A DNA stretch of 11,942 nt, taken from positions 1 to 11,942 of the forward strand of contig DCXX01000106.1 in the NCBI GenBank assembly GCA_002329125.1, written 5' to 3'. Numbering within the stretch: position 1 is the stretch's first letter; every line of letters starts with the position of its first letter. Below the pieces are notes generated by a model that was not told the DNA's origin, searched no databases, and saw only the letters and a program-made list of their open reading frames with translations. This document shows positions 6,448 through 11,942 of the stretch, one piece after another. The translations under genes were made by a program, and so were the position numbers. Source of the DNA: Fidelibacterota bacterium UBA2125. GTDB taxonomy: Bacteria > Fidelibacterota > Marinisomatia > Marinisomatales > S15-B10.

Positions 6448-6900
6448 ATGATACGCTGGTTCATCCCCTTTCTTTTTATGACTGTTTCTGTCATCGGTCA
6501 GGAGATCGGGACGGATACCGAATCACTGTTAAAGCGAAAATTTTCTTCTACAACAAAACTCCTCCATAAACCGCCTAGACCCTTTTTTCAGGGGCGTCCC
6601 TACAATCTGGAATTTTTCTCTGATCTGCCGAAAGATTCCGTTGAGACACTGGTACTTTTATTTAAAACAGAGGAAAACCTGGAATACCGGGAAGTGCCGC
6701 TGGAGCCTTACCGGGGTAGGTACCGTTTCAGGTACGATCCTAAACTTTACCCCGGGGAAGAAATCACCTATTTCTTTGTGGCTGTCACGAAAAACGCCGG
6801 CATCTACGCCATTCCCGTGAACGGTGACGGAAAGCTGGCCCCCTACTACATACGACCGGTGGACCCCATCAAGTATTACGAAAGTATTACGCCGAAGTGA
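6448..6900 (+). CDS. Small exported beta-rich protein of unknown function
   Basis: The 150-residue product begins with a signal peptide (MIRWFIPFLFMTVSVIG, likely cut before QE at residue 18). The mature part has a short basic linker, then about 100 residues of regularly spaced strand-like segments (NLEFFSDL; VETLVLLFKT; EYREVPLEPY; GRYRFRYDP; EITYFFVAVT). This pattern resembles one immunoglobulin/fibronectin-III-like sandwich of the kind found in periplasmic and surface proteins. I recognise no specific family. It sits 15 bases after the PLP enzyme gene and its stop overlaps the ligA start by 4 bases (GTGA, 6897-6900), so it is likely co-transcribed with both. There is no clear Shine-Dalgarno sequence. 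The signal peptide and operon position support a real gene. Confidence 0.72.
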   Translation: MIRWFIPFLFMTVSVIGQEIGTDTESLLKRKFSSTTKLLHKPPRPFFQGRPYNLEFFSDLPKDSVETLVLLFKTEENLEYREVPLEPYRGRYRFRYDPKLYPGEEITYFFVAVTKNAGIYAIPVNGDGKLAPYYIRPVDPIKYYESITPK

Positions 6901-8891
6901 ACGTTGATGTAAGGAAAAAGGTCGAGACTCTCCGGAAACAGCTCAACCACCACAACTATCGCTACTACGTTCTGGATGATCCTGAAGTGGCTGACCGGGA
7001 GTATGATACCCTTCTTCGGGAACTCCAGAAGCTGGAACGGGATCATCCCGAACTGGTCACACACGACTCCCCCACTCAACGGATAGGTGCCCGGCCACTG
7101 GAAGCTTTCGGCTCCGTGGATCACCGACTCCCCATGCTGAGCCTGGAGAACGCCATGAGTGATGAAGAGCTGATCGCCTTCGATGAACGAGTGAAAAAAG
7201 GTCTGGATGGTGAAAAAAGCATAGAATATGTGGCCGAGCTGAAAATGGACGGTCTGGCCGTTGAACTGGTTTATGAGAACGGCACCTTCGTCCGGGGTTC
7301 CACCCGGGGTGACGGATTTACCGGTGAAGGTATTACACAAAACCTCCGGACCGTCCGGGCTATACCGCTGAAGCTCAGGGACCAGAAGTGGCCCTCCTCA
7401 TTTGAAGTCCGTGGTGAAGTGTTCATGGACAAACAGGGGTTTGTCCTCCTGAACGAACAGAGATTAAAAGAAGGTGAATCCCTTTTCGCCAATCCCCGGA
7501 ATGCCGCCGCAGGAAGTCTTCGACAGCTGGATTCTTCCGTTACCGCCGGACGTCCACTGAAATTTTTCGCCTACGAATTGGCAGGAGCGACCCAGCCTTC
7601 TCAGTGGGAGACGCTGGAAAGCCTGAAAAGCTGGGGCTTACCGGTAAACAGCCACACCAAGCTGTGCGGGAGTATGGATGCTGCGGTCAATTTTTTTCAC
7701 CGGTGGGAGAACGAACGAGAATCACTCCCGTACGAGATTGACGGCGTTGTTGTCAAAGTAAACGATTTGGCTCAGCGGGAGGCATTGGGCGTCAGAAGCC
7801 GATCGCCCAGGTGGGCCATCGCCGGAAAATTCAAAGCGCAGCAGGTGACCACCGTAGTGGAGGATATCATCGCCTCTGTGGGCCGCACCGGTGCAGTTAC
7901 TCCTGTAGCAAAACTGGAAGCAGTCTCAGTGGGCGGTGTAACGGTCACCAACGCCACACTTCACAATCAGGATGAGATCAACCGTAAGGACGTTCGCATC
8001 GGTGACACTGTTTTGGTACAGCGGGCTGGAGACGTCATCCCGGAGGTGGTGAAAGTGATCAGCGAGAAACGTCCGAAAGAAACAAAGCCCTACAATCTAC
8101 CGGACAGTTGCCCCCAGTGTAACGGTGAGGTTATCCGGCCGGAAGGTGAAGTGGTTGCCCGGTGTCAAAACGCTGCATGCCCGGCACAGGTAAAGGGGCG
8201 GATCGACCATTTTGTCAGTAAGCGGGCTATGGATATGGACGGACTTGGTACGAAACTTATCGATCAGATGGTGGAGGAGGGGCTCCTCCGGGACTTCTCT
8301 GACATTTTCACCCTTAAGAAAGAAGATGTGGCTGGTCTGGAGCGGATGGCCGAAAAATCAGCTGAAAATCTCATGGACGCCATCAAAGCCAGTAAAACCG
8401 TTTCTCTATGGCGGTTTGTCTACGGCCTGGGGATCAGGAATGTAGGGGAGCATCTGGCCCAGGTACTGGCGAACCGGTTTGGAGATCTGGATGCCCTCAT
8501 GTCCGCCGCGCCGGAAGAGCTTGAAGAAATCGATGAAGTGGGACCTATCGTGGCCGCCTCCATTCACTCTTTTTTCTCCGGTGAGTCGAACAGGGCAATT
8601 GTGGAGCGGTGTCTGGCCAGTGGCGTCACGCTTGAGAATCCACAGACCCTTTCAGGATCAACACCCCTTGAAGGAAAAACATTCGTCTTCACCGGCTCCC
8701 TGAAAAAGTTCAGCCGAAGTGAGGCAAAGGAAATGGTAGAGCATCTGGGCGGACGGGCAGGCAGCTCTGTAAGTCAGAAAACAGACTATCTGGTGGCGGG
8801 GCCTGGCGCCGGCTCAAAAAGAACCAAGGCGGAAGAACTGGGTGTTCCCATCCTCACCGAAACCGAGTTTTTTGATCTCATCAATCGATGA
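6897..8891 (+). CDS. ligA: NAD-dependent DNA ligase LigA
   Basis: The 664-residue product is a full-length bacterial NAD-dependent DNA ligase (E. coli LigA is 671), which seals nicks in replication and repair using NAD. Domains run in the expected order. The Ia region at 1-70 contains HNYRYYVLDDPEVADREYD for NAD binding. The adenylation domain carries the nucleophile Lys116 in ELKMDG, motif GSTRGDG (134-140), EIDGVV (280-285) and KFKA (311-314). An OB fold spans about 320-400. A zinc finger is formed by Cys405, Cys408, Cys423 and Cys428. Helix-hairpin-helix repeats span about 440-585, and a BRCT domain about 590-664. All catalytic and zinc residues are present. It begins at GTG 6897 with a 4-base overlap to the exported protein gene and ends in a 4-base overlap (ATGA) with the PAP2 gene. 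This places a core replication gene inside an envelope-type gene array. Confidence 0.98.
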   Translation: MNVDVRKKVETLRKQLNHHNYRYYVLDDPEVADREYDTLLRELQKLERDHPELVTHDSPTQRIGARPLEAFGSVDHRLPMLSLENAMSDEELIAFDERVKKGLDGEKSIEYVAELKMDGLAVELVYENGTFVRGSTRGDGFTGEGITQNLRTVRAIPLKLRDQKWPSSFEVRGEVFMDKQGFVLLNEQRLKEGESLFANPRNAAAGSLRQLDSSVTAGRPLKFFAYELAGATQPSQWETLESLKSWGLPVNSHTKLCGSMDAAVNFFHRWENERESLPYEIDGVVVKVNDLAQREALGVRSRSPRWAIAGKFKAQQVTTVVEDIIASVGRTGAVTPVAKLEAVSVGGVTVTNATLHNQDEINRKDVRIGDTVLVQRAGDVIPEVVKVISEKRPKETKPYNLPDSCPQCNGEVIRPEGEVVARCQNAACPAQVKGRIDHFVSKRAMDMDGLGTKLIDQMVEEGLLRDFSDIFTLKKEDVAGLERMAEKSAENLMDAIKASKTVSLWRFVYGLGIRNVGEHLAQVLANRFGDLDALMSAAPEELEEIDEVGPIVAASIHSFFSGESNRAIVERCLASGVTLENPQTLSGSTPLEGKTFVFTGSLKKFSRSEAKEMVEHLGGRAGSSVSQKTDYLVAGPGAGSKRTKAEELGVPILTETEFFDLINR

Positions 8892-9493
8892 TTCGTCGTC
8901 TTGCCCTTATTCTTTTGCTTTTGTCACTTGCATCGGCAAACACACTTTCTGAACTCGACCGACGGCTTTCCGCGTCTTTGGAAGGGAGCAACCGGTTACC
9001 CCTGCTAGACATCTCACTTGAGGCATTTGCTCTTACCACACCGGCAGTGGAATGGGGATGGGTATTCCATCAATGGCAGACAAACAACTCCTTGGAACAA
9101 TATGATCTCTATAAAATTGGTGCTTTCAGTTTGCTGACGACTTACGCCGCTGCGGGAACAGTGAAGTACTTAATCCGGCGCGAGCGCCCTGAACGAAAGT
9201 ATCAACCCCGCCTCTGGAACACACGGATCACACCTTCCTTCCCATCGGGACATGTAGCGGCATCTTCGGCCTGGGCCACTGTGGCAACTCATCACTTTCC
9301 CAAATCAGCACCGCTTCTGACCAGTTATGTGATCCTATCTGTCTGGAGTCAGGTTTATGTCGGTAATCATTATCTCAGTGACGCCGTTGCAGGTACTCTC
9401 CTGGGATGGATGATGGGGAGGTTTGCACTAGATATAATGGGCACGAACAGTGCCAAAGCATCACCTTATATACAGTTTTCGTTCTCTTTATGA
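8888..9493 (+). CDS. PAP2-family membrane phosphatase (PgpB/LpxE-like)
   Basis: The 201-residue product has an N-terminal signal peptide or anchor (residues 1-18, core LALILLLLSLASA) and then the type 2 phosphatidic acid phosphatase signature: motif one K93-x6-R100-P101, motif two PSGH (119-122) with His122, and motif three S154-Q155-VYVGN-H161-YLS-D165. Family members remove phosphate from lipid phosphates or undecaprenyl diphosphate on the outer face of the inner membrane. The arginine normally found after Ser in motif three is Gln155 here (CAG at 9350-9352, one base from CGG). That residue contacts the phosphate, so activity or preference may be altered. ATG 8888 overlaps the ligA stop by 4 bases, so it is probably coupled to ligA and ends the array. 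It belongs to a different PAP2 branch from the protein at 3644-4489. Confidence 0.86.
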   Translation: MIRRLALILLLLSLASANTLSELDRRLSASLEGSNRLPLLDISLEAFALTTPAVEWGWVFHQWQTNNSLEQYDLYKIGAFSLLTTYAAAGTVKYLIRRERPERKYQPRLWNTRITPSFPSGHVAASSAWATVATHHFPKSAPLLTSYVILSVWSQVYVGNHYLSDAVAGTLLGWMMGRFALDIMGTNSAKASPYIQFSFSL

Positions 9494-9510
9494 TACATTT
9501 ACACCGGAAC

Positions 9511-9534
9511 AGGGGAGTTGATCTTTGCCCCTTT
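9511..9534 (+). terminator. Weak candidate terminator after the PAP2 gene
   Basis: AGGGG (9511-9515) can pair with CCCCT (9528-9532) across a 12-base loop, but only a short TTT run follows. It lies 17 bases after the PAP2 stop and before a gene with its own ribosome binding site, so a transcript end here would make sense. The stem is short and the loop long, so confidence is low. Confidence 0.22.
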
Positions 9535-9576
9535 CAACAGAGTGGCTTACCTTAGAACCAAAATTTGGAGTCTACC

Positions 9577-9945
9577 ATGGACATGATGAAAATTGAGAAT
9601 ACGGTGAACGACATTGTTCTTATTGTTTTGAATGATGCAGCACCGTTCGAGCGGATTGGCATTGGCATCGATCAGTTCTATGCTCGCGTTGTAGGCTACG
9701 ATGAATTCGGGGTGTGGCTTGAACATCCAAACTTCGAGGTTATAATATCAGAGAATGAAGAAGGGAAACCGCTTCCTCCAGACAAAGTGAAACGGGAGCA
9801 TCACAACGCTTCAGTCTATATACCGTGGCGAAATGTGGCGAGCCTTGTTCATTTTCCACACCGGGAAGGGTTCGATTTCCCGTCACCTTTTGAGAGGCAT
9901 ATGGGTTTTTCCAGTGAGAAGAAAACAGAGGAGGAAAACTCCTAA
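9577..9945 (+). CDS. Small conserved-looking cytosolic protein, possibly Sm-like beta barrel
   Basis: The 122-residue product has no signal peptide or membrane segment, and I do not recognise its family. The central part reads as a small strand-rich domain: IGIGIDQFYARVVGYDEFGV (27-46), WLEHPNFEVII (47-57), a variable loop, then VYIPWRNVASLVHF (80-93) and the turn motif REGFDFPSPFE (96-106). The pattern of a strand with xVxGYDExGVWLEH followed by IPWxNVxSL is reminiscent of Sm/Hfq-type barrels, but this is impression only. The tail is charged and probably disordered (EKKTEEEN). GGAG (9567-9570), 6 bases before ATG 9577, decides the start. A TTG at 9565 lies inside that site and is rejected. 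The stop codon overlaps the stop of the convergent SDR gene. Confidence 0.75.
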   Translation: MDMMKIENTVNDIVLIVLNDAAPFERIGIGIDQFYARVVGYDEFGVWLEHPNFEVIISENEEGKPLPPDKVKREHHNASVYIPWRNVASLVHFPHREGFDFPSPFERHMGFSSEKKTEEENS

Positions 9946-10814
9946 GCCTCAACAGACCCGAATAGCGCTTTTCTCAGAAGGCGTGAATAGTGTTTCGTCG
10001 GCAAAAAGGCCCTGAGCAAGATTCGGAGCCGGGCCTGCTTCCCCACCACGTAGCGGAGTTTGGGAGATTTACTGTCCACGATCTTTTCAATAAGTTCCGA
10101 CACCACTTCCGGATCATCTCCCATCCCCACTGCTCCCCCCTTTGTCATTGCATCAATCTTTAGTCTGAATGCTTCGGAAAAGCGGGTATAGGGACTTTCC
10201 GAATTTTCAGCCTGTTCGGCAACGTGGGCGTTGGAAGTGAATATCTCAGTTTTGTAACTGCCAGGCTCCACAATCACCACAGGGATACCAAAAGGTGCCA
10301 GTTCATGGTATAGCGCTTCACTAAATCCCTCCATGGCCCATTTCGAGGTGGCGTAGGCTCCCAGCCCGGGGATAGGTGCCCGCCCCTGAACACTGGAAAT
10401 ATTGATAATCTTGGAGCCGCCGTAATCAGCGGAACTCTTTCGAATGAGCGGCAGTGCTCTTCGCGTCACTTCCAGGACGCCGAAAAAGTTCGTCTCCATC
10501 TGGTCCCGAAATTCTCGTTCCGAAACATCTTCAAAGAAACCGCCCAGGCCGTACCCTGCGTTGTTAATAAGAATATCCAATCGGCCTTTCTCTGATTCGA
10601 TTGTGTTCATGGCATCATCTATGGTAGCGTTGTCAGTCACATCCAGCTTAAGCAGTTTCACTTCTCCGCCACGTCTTTTCACCTCTGAAAGCAATGCCTC
10701 CCTTTTCTGGAGATTTCGCATTGAGGCGTAGACGGTGTGCCCCGCCGCCGACAGCCGTGCTGCCGAAAGCATTCCAAAACCGCTGGAACAACCTGTTATC
10801 AATACTACACTCAT
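9942..10814 (-). CDS. Classical short-chain dehydrogenase/reductase (SDR)
   Basis: The 290-residue product is a classical SDR. The cofactor motif is TGCSSGFG at residues 7-14, a basic residue after the second strand (SMRN, Arg33) favours NADP(H), and NNAG is at 84-87. The catalytic residues are visible: Asn109, the Ser in ISSVQG (140-141), Tyr154 and Lys158 of YATSK. An EPGSYKT segment (183-189) follows, as expected for substrate-loop SDRs. The overall style resembles 17-beta-hydroxysteroid dehydrogenase-like bacterial oxidoreductases, and the substrate is unknown. Two adjacent ATG codons exist at 10817 and 10814. An AGGGGA site is 6 bases from the second and only 3 from the first, so 10814 is preferred. 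The gene is transcribed towards the 122-residue protein gene and away from the sugar kinase gene. Confidence 0.88.
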   Translation of the reverse strand: MSVVLITGCSSGFGMLSAARLSAAGHTVYASMRNLQKREALLSEVKRRGGEVKLLKLDVTDNATIDDAMNTIESEKGRLDILINNAGYGLGGFFEDVSEREFRDQMETNFFGVLEVTRRALPLIRKSSADYGGSKIINISSVQGRAPIPGLGAYATSKWAMEGFSEALYHELAPFGIPVVIVEPGSYKTEIFTSNAHVAEQAENSESPYTRFSEAFRLKIDAMTKGGAVGMGDDPEVVSELIEKIVDSKSPKLRYVVGKQARLRILLRAFLPTKHYSRLLRKALFGSVEA

Positions 10815-10851
10815 CATACTTCCCCTATCTTCACCTGAAATTTAGTCAAGG

Positions 10852-10880
10852 TTGGAAAAGCGCCATGCCAAAAGTACTTT
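10852..10880 (+). promoter_or_regulatory. Possible promoter for the ROK sugar kinase gene
   Basis: TTGGAA (10852-10857; 4 of 6 to TTGACA) is separated by 17 bases from TACTTT (10875-10880; 3 of 6 to TATAAT). A start near 10887 would leave only a few bases before ATG 10891, which has no Shine-Dalgarno sequence. An alternative -10, TACACT (10881-10886), matches 4 of 6 but fits the -35 poorly. The hexamers are weak. The support is the 76-base divergent gap. Confidence 0.25.
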
Positions 10881-10890
10881 TACACTATTC

Positions 10891-11751
10891 ATGAAGCGAG
10901 TAGGTATTGACATTGGTGGGACTAAGATCGAGTGTGTCATCCTTGACGGTGACGGTCATGTTATGGCTCGGGAGCGCGTCCCCACTGAACGTGATAACGG
11001 TTACAAACACATTCTCGGCCAAATCTCGAAACTGTACAATAAGCTGAGCGATCAACTATCTGATGAATTCCTGTTCGGTGTCTGTGTACCGGGCCCTCTC
11101 ACTGCGGACGGAGACAGATTGAAGCACGGTAATACCCAGGCACTGGTGGGCGAACCGCTGAAAGATGATATTGAATCAATTTTCGGTACCAAACCTGTAC
11201 TTGACAACGATGCTAACTGCTTCGCTCAGGCCGAGGCTTCACTTGGGGCTGGTAAGGATTCCAAAGTTGTTTTTGGCGTCATCCTAGGAACAGGGGTGGG
11301 GGGCGGCATTTCCATCGATGGCCGTGCTTACCACGGGAGGCAGTATATTGCCGGCGAATGGGGACACTCCCTCCTCCATCCTGGCGGGCAACCGTGCTAT
11401 TGTGGAAAGTCAGGATGCGTAGAACAGTACATCTCCGGTCCAGCACTGGAAAAACGTTACAACGAAATGACAGGTGAAACAGGACTCGTTACAGATATTG
11501 CGAAAAATCCACCCGATGAGTGGAAAGAGGAGTTCCTAGACAATTTCGGTATGGCTATTTCCAACATTATTAACATCCTTGATCCCCATATTATTGTTCT
11601 GGGCGGCGGTGTTTCCAATGTCAACTTTCTTTACACTGAAGGTCCCCAACACGTCCGTCGCTACTGCTTTGATGACAACATTACTACACCCATTGTGAAA
11701 AATACCATGGGTGATTCAGCTGGTGTTTTTGGAGCGGCTTATCTACTCTGA
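10891..11751 (+). CDS. ROK-family sugar kinase, fructokinase (Mak)-like
   Basis: The 286-residue product phosphorylates a hexose with ATP and belongs to the ROK family. The phosphate motif DIGGTK is at residues 7-12, the catalytic Asp107 lies in DNDANC (105-110), and GTGVGGG is at 133-139. The substrate motif EWGH (156-159) contributes zinc ligand His159, and CYCGKSGC adds Cys169, Cys171 and Cys176. ILDPHIIVLGGGVSNV (229-244) closes the second domain. From memory of E. coli Mak, the EWGH, PCYCGK-GC and LGGG-SNV segments and the closing GDSxGVxGAA segment match closely, favouring fructose or mannose over glucose. It lacks the helix-turn-helix of ROK repressors, so it is an enzyme. ATG 10891 begins right at the conserved strand. 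A longer TTG start at 10852 would add 13 unrelated residues. Confidence 0.9.
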   Translation: MKRVGIDIGGTKIECVILDGDGHVMARERVPTERDNGYKHILGQISKLYNKLSDQLSDEFLFGVCVPGPLTADGDRLKHGNTQALVGEPLKDDIESIFGTKPVLDNDANCFAQAEASLGAGKDSKVVFGVILGTGVGGGISIDGRAYHGRQYIAGEWGHSLLHPGGQPCYCGKSGCVEQYISGPALEKRYNEMTGETGLVTDIAKNPPDEWKEEFLDNFGMAISNIINILDPHIIVLGGGVSNVNFLYTEGPQHVRRYCFDDNITTPIVKNTMGDSAGVFGAAYLL

Positions 11752-11795
11752 TCTCTTTCCGTTTCCCACAGTTTAAAAGAACGTAAATTCCTGCT

Positions 11796-11942
11796 GTGCC
11801 CGCCGCCATTGAAATCAGAGATCTACGCAAATCCTATGATGATACGGTCGCTCTTCAGGGAATCGACCTCACTATAGAACCCGGTGAATTCTACGGTCTC
11901 CTAGGCCCTAACGGCGCAGGAAAAACAACTACAATCGGCCTC
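11796..11942 (+). CDS. ABC transporter ATP-binding protein, N-terminal fragment (runs off the right edge)
   Basis: The 49 codons in the window, from GTG 11796 to the edge, encode the start of an ABC ATPase: strand IEIRDLRKSYDD, an aromatic A-loop Tyr14 in KSYDDTVAL, the GIDLTIEPGEFYGLLG segment and Walker A GPNGAGKTTT (residues 37-46). The GEFYGLLGPNGAGKTT form is typical of ATPases paired with ABC-2-type permeases (drug, lipid or polysaccharide export). The permease would lie beyond the window. There is no Shine-Dalgarno sequence. A TAAATT (11784-11789) sits 6 bases upstream of GTG, compatible with a leaderless start. The gap to the kinase gene is 44 bases, so read-through from it is also possible. 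Confidence 0.9.
   Translation, partial: MPAAIEIRDLRKSYDDTVALQGIDLTIEPGEFYGLLGPNGAGKTTTIGL

Noticed and set aside
6876..7340. 154-residue open frame on the minus strand
   Set aside because: It is antisense to the start of ligA, whose catalytic domains prove the plus-strand frame. Its composition looks like a frame shadow.

Overview
The window reads as ordinary chromosome (roughly 50% GC by eye) from a diderm bacterium. Three features point this way: many secretory signal peptides including a lipoprotein, S-layer homology (SLH) modules on that lipoprotein, and a mix of Shine-Dalgarno-led starts with starts that have none. This mix is common in the FCB group (Bacteroidota relatives), and a Neomarinimicrobiota-like organism would fit. 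That placement is inference from protein style and no marker here proves it. I see no tRNA, rRNA, CRISPR array, insertion sequence or phage gene.

Layout. At the left edge a minus-strand gene for an exported protein is cut off after its first 38 codons (1-116). It is separated by an AT-rich divergent region (117-329) from a plus-strand TPR/SLH lipoprotein gene (330-1466). The divergent region carries a good sigma70-type promoter for the minus-strand gene, with a repeated 8-bp element over its -35, and a CRP/FNR-like palindrome facing the lipoprotein gene. A clear intrinsic terminator (1488-1516) closes the lipoprotein gene.

From 1561 to 9493 eight plus-strand genes are packed with overlaps or gaps of at most 15 bases and probably form one operon: a GNAT-family acyltransferase, an extended SDR (epimerase/reductase), an Aur1/PAP2_3-like membrane phosphotransferase or phosphatase, a small exported protein, a SufS-like class V PLP enzyme, a second small exported protein, NAD-dependent DNA ligase (ligA), and a canonical PAP2 phosphatase. 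The first three together resemble a lipid-modification module. A ceramide/sphingolipid-type role is a testable hypothesis, because bacterial ceramide synthesis uses a GNAT-like acyltransferase and an SDR reductase. No serine palmitoyltransferase is in the window.

After that array come a small conserved-looking cytosolic protein with its own ribosome binding site (9577-9945), a convergent classical SDR on the minus strand (9942-10814) whose stop codon overlaps that of its neighbour, a divergently placed ROK sugar kinase resembling fructokinase Mak (10891-11751), and the first 49 codons of an ABC transporter ATPase running off the right edge (11796-11942).

Most genes are recognisable at family level. 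Those without an assigned function are the two small exported proteins, the 122-residue protein and the truncated left-edge gene.
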